DNA from: an uncultured Chloroflexota bacterium | GTDB taxonomy: Bacteria; Chloroflexota; Limnocylindria; Limnocylindrales; Limnocylindraceae | DNA: 8,706 nt | Direction: 5' to 3' | NCBI GenBank assembly: GCA_903820655.1 | Contig: CAIJIA010000052.1 | Location: forward strand, 1-8,706 | Part shown: one piece after another, positions 1 to 5,845 of the stretch | Layout: every line of letters starts with the position of its first letter | Numbering within the stretch: position 1 is the stretch's first letter | Translations under genes and position numbers: made by a program | The notes under the pieces: model-generated | Told to the model about the DNA's origin: nothing | Databases searched by the model: none | The model's input: only the letters and a program-made list of their open reading frames with translations

Positions 1-564
1 AAGGAGCCCACCGTTGCGCTCTGGGTCGGCGGCAACGCTCACCTCCCAACCATCGCGCTTCGCCTCTGCGGCGGCGGCGCTCGCTCGGGCACCGAGTTCC
101 GCATCCACCGGCAGTGCGGTGGAAAGATCGATCACGCCGCGCCCAGGCAGTGATTCGCCGAAGAATGTGTCGGGCTGCTCGGGGCGTGATGGTGCTGTGG
201 CTGCCGCGATCTTCGGGAGGCGGTCCCAGGTGCAGACGATGATCGAGATGGTGAGGAGCACCAGCAGCGCCGTGAACCACGGCGAGGTGAAGACGCGGAA
301 AAGGCCAAGGCGCTCAAAGATCCCCACCAGCGGGCCAAGCGTGGGCTCGTACTCCGCGCGCAGCTTCGCCATCTCGTTGGCGTAGTCGCCGGCGTTCTGG
401 AGGGCGTAATCGGGGAGTTGACGGAGGGCGATGCCAACCGTTGCGGCGAGGGCGATCACGCCGATCTGGAGCACGGCAAATCGGACGTTTGCTAGGAGGG
501 CGCGCGCGAGGAGGAGTGGGCCGCTTATCACCCGCTGATGGTAGCCTTCGCCCCGCTGGGCCAT
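1..564 (-). CDS. resB: ResB-family cytochrome c biogenesis protein, 3' end cut off by the window
   Basis: The first 188 residues of a membrane protein can be read here; the rest lies beyond base 1. ResB (also called Ccs1) works with a CcsA-type partner in System II cytochrome c maturation, carrying haem across the membrane and attaching it to apocytochromes on the outside. Visible features fit the start of ResB: a first membrane segment at about residues 27-48, ending in the family-like IALRQLP; an extracytoplasmic loop whose FTSPWF sequence (92-97) leads into a second segment at 97-112; then CTWDRLPKI on the cytoplasmic side, followed by a variable linker. ATG at 564 is the only good start, because the frame is closed by TAG about 34 bases further upstream. 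The ribosome binding site is weak (GGGGC). Family members are usually 450-550 residues, so over half is missing. The partner ccsA is not in view. Another two-segment membrane protein is possible. Confidence 0.72.
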   Translation of the reverse strand, partial: MAQRGEGYHQRVISGPLLLARALLANVRFAVLQIGVIALAATVGIALRQLPDYALQNAGDYANEMAKLRAEYEPTLGPLVGIFERLGLFRVFTSPWFTALLVLLTISIIVCTWDRLPKIAAATAPSRPEQPDTFFGESLPGRGVIDLSTALPVDAELGARASAAAAEAKRDGWEVSVAADPERNGGLL

Positions 565-611
565 CTGCCCCGCAGGCGCCGTGGCGGCGTCACCGCACTA
601 CAGGGGGTGAG
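565..611. promoter_or_regulatory. Divergent intergenic region between resB and the Lrp/AsnC gene
   Basis: This 47-base gap must hold the start signals for both divergent genes unless the promoters lie inside the coding regions. It contains an imperfect dyad, GTGGCGG (581-587) facing CCGCAC (593-598), and the strong ribosome binding site GGGGGTGA just before the ATG at 612. Lrp-family regulators often bind next to their own gene, so autoregulation is plausible. No convincing -35/-10 pair was found in either direction. Confidence 0.3.
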
Positions 612-1088
612 ATGGCACGAGGGAACAACCACGGAGCGCTCGACGACCTCGATCGTCGCCTGATGGAGGTCCTGCAGGCCGACGGCCGCAAGCCCTTCAC
701 AGAAATCGCCGCCGCATTCGGTGTCCCTGAGTCAACCATCCGCGCCCGATACAAGGGGCTCGTAGACCGCGGTGCGCTGAAGGTGATCGCCGTGGCCGAT
801 CCACTCAAGGTTGGCTACCCACTGATGGCGATGATCGGCGTGCGCTGCACTCCCGCCGCACTCCTCACCACCGCCAAAGAGCTGGAAGAGCTTCCCGAGG
901 TGAGCTACTGCGTGGTGGTGGCTGGCGCGTACGACCTACTGATTGAAGTGGTCTGCGAAGACAATGATGCGCTGCTGACCTTCCTTACCGATCGGCTGCG
1001 CTCGATTGCTGGTGTGCTCGAAACCGAGACGTTCGTCTACCTGCGAATCTTGAAGCAGAACTATGAATGGGGAACGACCCCGACCTGA
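612..1088 (+). CDS. Lrp/AsnC-family transcriptional regulator
   Basis: A 158-residue DNA-binding regulator of normal length for the family. Residues about 10-60 form the AsnC-type winged helix-turn-helix, opening with DDLDRRLMEVLQADGR, where E-x-L-x-x-DGR leads into the recognition region (VPESTIRARYKGLVDRG). Residues about 75-150 form the RAM effector-binding and oligomerisation domain, with alternating strands and the turn GAYDLLIEV (105-113) that lies near the ligand pocket in family members. Such proteins assemble as dimers to octamers and usually sense amino acids. The frame is open further upstream to 441, but family similarity begins at the ATG at 612, which has GGGGGTGA immediately before it, so this start is preferred. 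It is divergent from resB and convergent with the exported protein at 1141-2052. The ligand and targets cannot be read from sequence, so no specific gene name is given. Confidence 0.9.
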   Translation: MARGNNHGALDDLDRRLMEVLQADGRKPFTEIAAAFGVPESTIRARYKGLVDRGALKVIAVADPLKVGYPLMAMIGVRCTPAALLTTAKELEELPEVSYCVVVAGAYDLLIEVVCEDNDALLTFLTDRLRSIAGVLETETFVYLRILKQNYEWGTTPT

Positions 1089-1114
1089 CCGCCTGAGCGG
1101 CTCGGCCGAGGTCG
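1081..1114. terminator. Possible bidirectional hairpin at the end of the Lrp gene
   Basis: CGACCT (1081-1086) is complementary to AGGTCG (1109-1114). Between them lie CCGC/GCGG (1089-1092 with 1097-1100) and the palindrome CTCGGCCGAG (1101-1110), so several alternative folds are possible. The structure overlaps the Lrp stop codon and sits between two convergent genes, where a shared terminator would be useful. There is no T-run on either side, so an intrinsic terminator of the classic kind is not supported. Confidence 0.3.
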
Positions 1115-1140
1115 CCCCGGTTCTTCCTAGTGCGCGCGAG

Positions 1141-2052
1141 TTACGCGGCGCGGCGCTTCGATCGACCGACGAGTCCTGCAGCGCCGATCCAGGCGAGCAG
1201 TGCCGCCAAGATGATCGTTGGCAGTGCGGTCGTCCAGCCGTTCTCTTCCTCGCCAGATCCGGCCATATCCATGGCGAAGAGTGGCATCGGCCCAACGATG
1301 GTTCCGTCTGGAAGGATGCAGGTGGCCACCATTGGATCGTTGACGTCCACCCCTGCGGCGCACGGCTCAAGTGAGGCACGAAACTCTTCCATCCAGCTGT
1401 TGTACATCGTGGCCCAATCGGTATCGCCATCTGTCCCTGCAGGCATCACTTCTGGAAAGAGCGAGCCATCTGGAAGCAGGCACGGCAGAACCGTGTCGCT
1501 CGAGATTGGTGCATTCGGTTCGGTGATCCCCTCTGGGCAGGCGCTCGGCTCGCCAGTCAGCGTGCGCCACTCAGGCTGAGGCACGATGCCACCGCTGCGA
1601 CCCGTTAGTTCAACAAGTGCTGCAGGTGCGTCGGCGGGAAGGACGTCGCCCTGATGGCTGTCAAAGGTTGCTGCGCCGGTGAGTGGATCAACTTGGTAGA
1701 CAAAGCTGTGTCCGTTGATGCAGCCCGACTCGCAGTCGTTCCACCCATAGGTGTACACAACGATCCAGATGGCGTCGCTCCCTGGCTCGCCCTTCACGTC
1801 GTAATACTTCGTGGCGCCAATTAGCGCGCCGTCGTTGTAGGTGAATGCGTCGAATGGCCCACCGGCGGCGAGTACCGCGGCATGTGCATCCGCGGGAGAG
1901 GCGATCGGCAGTGTGCCGCTATAGCCACCGACCGAGTACATCACCGCCTCTGGGGTGGCGTCTGGGGCTGGGGCTTCGTCAGCCGCGGCTACTGGGGCAA
2001 CAGCCGCCAGCATCAAGGCGAGCGGGAGGAAGAGCTTCAGGAGTGTTCGCAC
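1141..2052 (-). CDS. Exported, C-terminally membrane-anchored six-cysteine protein of unknown function
   Basis: I do not recognise the family. The 303-residue product starts with a signal peptide (R2, K6, hydrophobic core about 4-22, AxA-type cleavage near VAAADE) and ends with one membrane segment (about 274-295) and the basic tail RSKRRAA, so the body should face outward, tethered at its C-terminus. The mature part has exactly six cysteines: C107 and C111 in the motif NDCESGCINGH, then C172, C191, C231 and C245, which suggests disulfides. Two repeats end in C-[LI]-LPDG, at 191-196 and 245-250, each followed by a proline-rich turn (EVMP, GPMP). Residues 91-135 alternate aromatic and small residues as a beta-sheet would. 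The start is GTG at 2052, chosen because it opens the signal peptide and has GAGGTGA close upstream. It lies 85 bases after the carbonic anhydrase gene on the same strand and may be cotranscribed. Confidence 0.85.
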   Translation of the reverse strand: MRTLLKLFLPLALMLAAVAPVAAADEAPAPDATPEAVMYSVGGYSGTLPIASPADAHAAVLAAGGPFDAFTYNDGALIGATKYYDVKGEPGSDAIWIVVYTYGWNDCESGCINGHSFVYQVDPLTGAATFDSHQGDVLPADAPAALVELTGRSGGIVPQPEWRTLTGEPSACPEGITEPNAPISSDTVLPCLLPDGSLFPEVMPAGTDGDTDWATMYNSWMEEFRASLEPCAAGVDVNDPMVATCILPDGTIVGPMPLFAMDMAGSGEEENGWTTALPTIILAALLAWIGAAGLVGRSKRRAA

Positions 2053-2077
2053 GATTCACCTCAACTTCATCTCTGTG

Positions 2078-2092
2078 TGGGGAGAGTCCCCA
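2078..2092. repeat. Perfect short inverted repeat in the leader of the exported protein gene
   Basis: TGGGGA (2078-2083) and TCCCCA (2087-2092) are perfect inverted copies separated by GAG. The element lies 26-40 bases upstream of the GTG start, in the 85-base gap after the carbonic anhydrase gene. It could be an operator half-site pair or a small RNA hairpin in the leader. No T-run follows, so a terminator for the carbonic anhydrase gene is less likely. Confidence 0.4.
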
Positions 2093-2137
2093 TCAGTATC
2101 GTAACGAGCGAGCGGGGCTGGCGGTTCCCGAGCGGGG

Positions 2138-2788
2138 TCAGCCCGCCTCGTCGTATGGCTGTGGGAGCCACTCGCCCCCTGCAAGAGCGTGGAGCTCCCC
2201 GAGCGAGATATCAAACCAGGCGCCGTGGAGCGTGAGGCGGCCAGCGCGCTCGCGCTCAGCAATCCAGGGGAAGGTGCGAAGGTGTTCAAGTGACTGCTGC
2301 ACGCTGAGATGCTCGATGAGCCGCTGGCGCTCTTGCGGGCCGCCTGTAGTCGAGGCTGGGGTTCGCTCATCGAGCGTTTTGAGGTCGGCAACCCATGAGC
2401 CGATGAAGTCGGAGTCAGTCAGCCGCGATGCCGGATCGAGCGCTGCACCGACGCCGCCACACCGTCCATGCCCCATGACGACGATGGAGTTGACCTCAAG
2501 GCTAAGGACGGCGAACTCAAGGGCGGCACTGGCACCATGGCTCTTTGCGTCGGGAGCGTACACAGGGACCAGGGCGGCGACGTTGCGCACCACAAAGAGT
2601 TCACCAGGGCCAGCATCGAAGATCGTCTCTGGGGCGGAGCGGGAGTCAGAGCAGGCAACGATCATCGTGCGCGGCTTCTGACCCTCGCGCGCAAGCTCGT
2701 CATATCGCACCCGCTCGTCGTTGTAGCGACCGGCGCGGAAGCGACGGTATCCGGTGCTGAGGCGCTCCGAGAGGGGCTGGCTCGACAT
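2138..2788 (-). CDS. Beta-class carbonic anhydrase
   Basis: A complete 216-residue zinc enzyme that interconverts CO2 and bicarbonate in the cytoplasm; no signal peptide is present. The active-site signatures are intact: CSDSR at 46-50 supplies zinc ligand C46 and the D48/R50 pair, and GHGRCGG at 106-112 supplies H107 and C110. The stretches FDAGPGELFVVRNVAALVP (57-75) and HGASAALEFAVLSL (84-97) match the CynT-like branch. The usual D two residues after CSDSR is replaced (SAP at 51-53), which is minor. Likely roles are feeding bicarbonate to carboxylases or pH and CO2 balance. No cyanase or bicarbonate transporter gene is nearby, so cynT is not assigned. The ATG at 2788 has no ribosome binding site; a -10-like TAGACT ends six bases before it, hinting at a leaderless message. 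The unknown exported protein gene follows on the same strand. Confidence 0.95.
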   Translation of the reverse strand: MSSQPLSERLSTGYRRFRAGRYNDERVRYDELAREGQKPRTMIVACSDSRSAPETIFDAGPGELFVVRNVAALVPVYAPDAKSHGASAALEFAVLSLEVNSIVVMGHGRCGGVGAALDPASRLTDSDFIGSWVADLKTLDERTPASTTGGPQERQRLIEHLSVQQSLEHLRTFPWIAERERAGRLTLHGAWFDISLGELHALAGGEWLPQPYDEAG

Positions 2789-2794
2789 GGCGTC

Positions 2795-2800
2795 AGTCTA
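2795..2800 (-). promoter_or_regulatory. Candidate -10 element of a leaderless carbonic anhydrase transcript
   Basis: On the minus strand TAGACT ends six bases before the ATG at 2788, and no purine-rich ribosome binding site lies between them. That spacing would put the transcription start at or beside the start codon. The surrounding 12-mer CGTTTAGACTGA matches the one before the tRNA gene (CGTTTAGGATGA) at 10 of 12 positions. No good -35 hexamer is visible. Confidence 0.42.
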
Positions 2801-2848
2801 AACGAGGCCACCAAGGCGACCAGATCTGAGGCGAAGAGAGGGGAGGTT

Positions 2849-2926
<78 letters not shown>

Positions 2927-2934
2927 ACATGCTC

Positions 2935-2940
2935 ATCCTA
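2935..2940 (-). promoter_or_regulatory. Candidate -10 element for tRNA-Pro
   Basis: TAGGAT on the minus strand ends eight bases before the mature 5' end of the tRNA, so transcription could start at or very near the first tRNA base with little or no 5' leader for RNase P to remove. It sits in the 12-mer CGTTTAGGATGA, nearly the same as that before the carbonic anhydrase gene. The -35 region is not recognisable. Confidence 0.42.
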
Positions 2941-2962
2941 AACGCTCCCTCCATTCGGGTGG

Positions 2963-2968
2963 CATCAT
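2963..2968 (+). promoter_or_regulatory. Weak candidate -10 element of the LCP gene
   Basis: CATCAT matches four of six TATAAT positions and ends six bases before the ATG at 2975, the same distance as in the carbonic anhydrase gene. The bases between (CACCCT) contain no ribosome binding site, so a leaderless transcript is possible. The 48-base gap to the divergent tRNA leaves little room for other arrangements. Support is weak because the hexamer is poor and no -35 was found. Confidence 0.25.
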
Positions 2969-2974
2969 CACCCT

Positions 2975-4528
2975 ATGCCTGCTGAATCCACGCCCAAAAC
3001 GGGCTCCCTCCGAGCCGCCGCCGCGTCAGCCGTCGTGCCCGGGCTCGGCCAGTGGCTCGACGGACGTCGCCGCGCAGCACTCCTCTCCGCCCTCCCCCTG
3101 ATCGTCTTCCTTGTCGTGGCGCTCGGTGCCCTCCTCCTCTTCGGCGTAGTGCGCACCGCCGCCGCGATTGCCACGCCAGGCCGCCTCACCCTGCTCTTCG
3201 CCCTCCTGCTCCTCTCCATCGCGTGGCGAATCCTCGTCACGGTTGATGCCGCCCGCGGTACGAAGCGCACTCGTCGCTCAGCGATCCTGCTCGCACTCGC
3301 CCTTCTCATCTCAATCGCACCACAGGCGGGCGCCGCCGCGATCGTCTACCGCGCAAAGGTCGCGGCCACTGATGTTTTCTCCGGCTTCGGCACACCAACA
3401 CCTGATGGCTCAGCCGCTGAGAGTGCGACGCCAACGCCACCACCGATCGCCGATCGCTTCACCATGCTGCTCATCGGCGCCGACACCGTGGGGAACCGCA
3501 GCTCGTTCAACACCGACTCGATGATCATCGTCAGCTGGGACCGCATCGGCGGATACGTCAGCACCGTCTCAATTCCCCGCGATCTCGTGAACGTGCCGCT
3601 TGGCAATGGTGATGTGTATGGGCCAAAGATCAACTCGCTCTGGTCGCATGCGGTGCGCTATCCGAAGAAGTTCCCCGAGGGGCCAGCCGTAGCACTCAGC
3701 ACCGCACTGGGCACGATGTTCAACGTGAAGATTGACGCGACTGCCGTCGTCGTGATTCCGACCTTTGTGAAGATCATTGATCAGGTTGGCGGCGTTGACC
3801 TCACTATTCAGCGAACCATTCTTGACGTTTCGTATCGGACTAATATGGATGGCGCGCGGCTTCCCGCCGGAAACTGGCATATGAGTGGCGAGTGTGCACT
3901 CGCCTACGCACGCATTCGCAAGGCGCCAGGCACCGACGACATGACTCGTGGCCCACGACAGATTGAGATCCTTCTCGCGGCTCGAGACGAGCTCGCTCGT
4001 AGCGGAAACTTTGTCAGCAACGCCCTCGCCCTCTTAGACGTGATTGGCGATGGAGTTCGCACTGATCTCAATCCGGCACTGATCCCGCAGCTCGCGGAGG
4101 CGGCTGGCTCTTTCGATTCAAGCAAGATCGTGCGTGCAGTGATTCAGCCGGGAGACACGATCCTGCGCTATCGCCACAAGGGCGAGTACAGCCCATTCGG
4201 TTCCGTGGTCTTCTTTAAAGCTGACCGCATGCTGATGCTCGGCGCACGCCTATTCCCAACACCTGGAACACGACCGTGGGGCTTCCCTGCCACGAAGAGC
4301 GAACCGAAGCTTGGTACTGAGGCGGCCTTTAGCCCGGTACCGTTGGCGAGCGGTGCCACGCCAGCACCAAGCTTAAGCCCATCACCAACCGCTGCGCACC
4401 CGTATCCAACGCTTGCAACGTGTGATGCGGGGCTACCGCTACCACGACATACGGCGACACCCGATCCAACCTCTGCTCCAGAAAGCACCGAGCCAACGCC
4501 CACCCCGTCAGTGACCGCAACGCCTTAA
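2975..4528 (+). CDS. LytR-CpsA-Psr (LCP) family cell-envelope transferase
   Basis: A 517-residue membrane protein. LCP enzymes transfer polyprenyl-linked glycopolymers to peptidoglycan or other cell-surface acceptors. Residues 21-30 (VPGLGQWLDG) resemble the short motif that precedes membrane hairpins in TM2-like proteins. Three membrane segments follow (about 35-58, 70-90, 102-124), placing the catalytic domain outside. The LCP domain covers about 160-345: LLIGAD with D170, R175, TDSM with D181, SIPRDL with R202/D203, KIN (218-220), YARIRK with R313/R315, and DDMTRGPRQ with D321, R325 and R328, so the phosphate- and metal-binding residues are all present. From about 430 on, the tail is rich in Pro, Thr and Ser with one cysteine (C483), probably a wall-spanning or disordered region. 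Classic LCP proteins have one membrane segment. The ATG at 2975 lacks a ribosome binding site. Its stop overlaps that of rdgB. The acceptor polymer is unknown, so no gene name is given. Confidence 0.92.
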   Translation: MPAESTPKTGSLRAAAASAVVPGLGQWLDGRRRAALLSALPLIVFLVVALGALLLFGVVRTAAAIATPGRLTLLFALLLLSIAWRILVTVDAARGTKRTRRSAILLALALLISIAPQAGAAAIVYRAKVAATDVFSGFGTPTPDGSAAESATPTPPPIADRFTMLLIGADTVGNRSSFNTDSMIIVSWDRIGGYVSTVSIPRDLVNVPLGNGDVYGPKINSLWSHAVRYPKKFPEGPAVALSTALGTMFNVKIDATAVVVIPTFVKIIDQVGGVDLTIQRTILDVSYRTNMDGARLPAGNWHMSGECALAYARIRKAPGTDDMTRGPRQIEILLAARDELARSGNFVSNALALLDVIGDGVRTDLNPALIPQLAEAAGSFDSSKIVRAVIQPGDTILRYRHKGEYSPFGSVVFFKADRMLMLGARLFPTPGTRPWGFPATKSEPKLGTEAAFSPVPLASGATPAPSLSPSPTAAHPYPTLATCDAGLPLPRHTATPDPTSAPESTEPTPTPSVTATP

Positions 4529-4531
4529 GGC
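4522..4531. repeat. Perfect palindrome holding both convergent stop codons
   Basis: GCCTTAAGGC is a perfect 10-base palindrome centred on TTAA. Read rightwards it gives the last proline codon and TAA of the LCP gene; read leftwards it gives the last proline codon and TAA of rdgB. The two genes thus overlap by four bases, and there is no space between them for a separate terminator. Confidence 0.85.
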
Positions 4532-5127
4532 TGGAGCTCACCCCTGAGGGCTGCCGCGACAAGGGCGGCGGCGCGACCGCGGTGACTCAACGCATCTTTC
4601 TCTGCAGGTGCGCGTTCGGCCATGGTCCGGCCATCCACCTCAAAGATCGGGTCGTAGCCGAACCCGAACTCGCCTCGCGGCGCTGTCGTGAGAGCGCCAG
4701 GGCACTCGCCACGGAAGGTGCGCTCTGACCCATTCGCGGGATCGATCAACGCCATGGTGCACACGAAGCGCGCCGTGCGATCAGTAACATCAACCATCGC
4801 GGCGAGAAGCCTCTCGTAATTCTGCACATCGGTGGCATCTGGCCCGGCGTAACGACGCGTGTACACACCTGGCGCACCGTTCAGCGCCGAAACCTCAAGG
4901 CCAGAATCATCGGCGAGCGTCCATTCGCCCGAAGCCTCTGCATACCAGCGGGCTTTCTGCAGTGCGTTCTCTTCAAACGTTGCGCTATCTTCTGGCGCCT
5001 CGTCAGTGATGCCAACGTCGCGCAGCGTTACCAGGTCAATCGGCAGATCGCCGAAGAGTCGCTGTAGCTCGATCAGCTTGTGTGCCGAGCCTGTAGCGAC
5101 GAGGAGCCGCCGTCGCGGCGCGGTCAC
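4525..5127 (-). CDS. rdgB: RdgB/Ham1-family non-canonical purine NTP pyrophosphatase
   Basis: A full-length 200-residue cytoplasmic enzyme that hydrolyses dITP, ITP and XTP to monophosphate and pyrophosphate, keeping deaminated purines out of DNA and RNA. Family motifs in order: ATGSAHK (11-17), FEENALQKA (51-59), LADDSGLEV (71-79) with catalytic D74, LNGAPGVYTRRYAG (82-95), GECPG (140-144), GFGYDPIF (155-162), EKDALSHRGRA (176-186) with K177, S181, H182 and R183. The first motif is usually T-x-N-x-x-K; here the Asn is Ser14 (TCG codon), an unusual change in the substrate site. The start is GTG at 5127, whose first bases overlap the TGA of rph (GTGA); no ribosome binding site is visible, so translation probably depends on ribosomes finishing rph. 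It is the last gene of the operon and ends in TTAA shared with the LCP gene. Confidence 0.95.
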   Translation of the reverse strand: MTAPRRRLLVATGSAHKLIELQRLFGDLPIDLVTLRDVGITDEAPEDSATFEENALQKARWYAEASGEWTLADDSGLEVSALNGAPGVYTRRYAGPDATDVQNYERLLAAMVDVTDRTARFVCTMALIDPANGSERTFRGECPGALTTAPRGEFGFGYDPIFEVDGRTMAERAPAEKDALSHRGRAAALVAAALRGELQP

Positions 5128-5837
5128 GCGCGAGCGAGAGTGTCGCGCTGGAACTTGATGAGATCGGCGATCCCTGCGTCGGCAAGCTTCAACATCTCGT
5201 CGAGGGCGGTGCGGTGGAACGGATCCTGCTCCGCTGTTCCCTGCAGTTCGACATAGTGGCCGGCGTCGGTGGCGACCACGTTCAGATCGACATCGGCACG
5301 GCTGTCCTCTTCGTACGGCAGGTCGAGAACGGCCTGACCGTCGACGATTCCGACCGAGACGGCAGCAACGTTGCGCACCAGGTGTGCCTCAAGCTTCTTG
5401 GCGCGCATCGCGAGGGCGAGAGCGATCCAGCCACCGGTGATGCTGGCGCAGCGCGTGCCGCCGTCGGCAACGAGCACATCGCAGTCGATCAGAATTGAAC
5501 GCTCGCCAAGCTTCGTCAGGTCAACCGACTGGCGCAGGGCGCGGCCGATCAGGCGCTGAATCTCGTGGGTGCGGCCACCCAGCTTGCCGCGGACCGCCTC
5601 TCGGTCGGAGCGGGTGTTGGTTGCCCGAGGGAGCATGCTGTACTCAGCGGTGACCCAGCCGGTCCCCTTGCCGCGCAGGTGTGGCGGCACGCGCTCCTCA
5701 ATGGAGGCGGAGCAGATCACCACGGTGTTGCCGATCGAGATGATGGCGGAGCCTTCGGCCCACTTCTGGACACCGAGTTCAATCTTCAAATCGCGGAGTT
5801 GATCTACGGCGCGCCCGTCAGCTCGTACCTTGCTCAT
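5124..5837 (-). CDS. rph: Ribonuclease PH
   Basis: A complete 237-residue phosphorolytic 3'-to-5' exoribonuclease that trims tRNA precursors, using phosphate and releasing nucleoside diphosphates; family members form hexameric rings. Diagnostic sequence: GRAVDQLRDLKIE (8-20), KGTGWVTAEYSMLPRAT (57-73), GGRTHEIQRLIGRALR (87-102) with phosphate-binding R89, DVLVADGGTR (120-129) with R129, and EEDSRADVDLNVV (176-188) with metal-binding D178 and D184. Length and motif spacing are normal, and the C-terminal helix, which is lost in some E. coli K-12 strains by frameshift, is present. The ATG at 5837 has AGGGGGC just upstream and lies 8 bases after the mazG stop. The stop overlaps the rdgB start by GTGA. 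An rph-rdgB pairing is common in many bacteria. It would mature tRNAs whose 3' trailers need trimming, such as the nearby tRNA-Pro. Confidence 0.97.
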   Translation of the reverse strand: MSKVRADGRAVDQLRDLKIELGVQKWAEGSAIISIGNTVVICSASIEERVPPHLRGKGTGWVTAEYSMLPRATNTRSDREAVRGKLGGRTHEIQRLIGRALRQSVDLTKLGERSILIDCDVLVADGGTRCASITGGWIALALAMRAKKLEAHLVRNVAAVSVGIVDGQAVLDLPYEEDSRADVDLNVVATDAGHYVELQGTAEQDPFHRTALDEMLKLADAGIADLIKFQRDTLARA

Positions 5838-5845
5838 CGTGCCCC

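Noticed and set aside
14..437. Open frames on both strands over the resB region other than the resB frame
   Set aside because: Only the minus-strand frame starting at 564 gives membrane segments and ResB-like sequence; the others are Ser/Arg-rich shadows.
441..611. In-frame extension upstream of the Lrp/AsnC gene that would add 57 residues
   Set aside because: The extension is Arg/Gly-rich, overlaps the resB start region on the other strand, and the ATG at 612 has a strong ribosome binding site at the point where family similarity begins.
1845..2681. Long plus-strand open frame of 278 codons opposite the carbonic anhydrase and exported-protein genes
   Set aside because: It lies antisense to two well-supported genes, has biased low-complexity composition (Ser, Arg, Pro) and shows no domain; it is a by-product of GC-rich codon use.
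4350..4528. Short direct repeats of CCAACGCC/CCAACC type at the end of the LCP gene
   Set aside because: They encode the Pro/Thr/Ser-rich tail in frame and are irregular; low-complexity coding explains them better than a repeat array.
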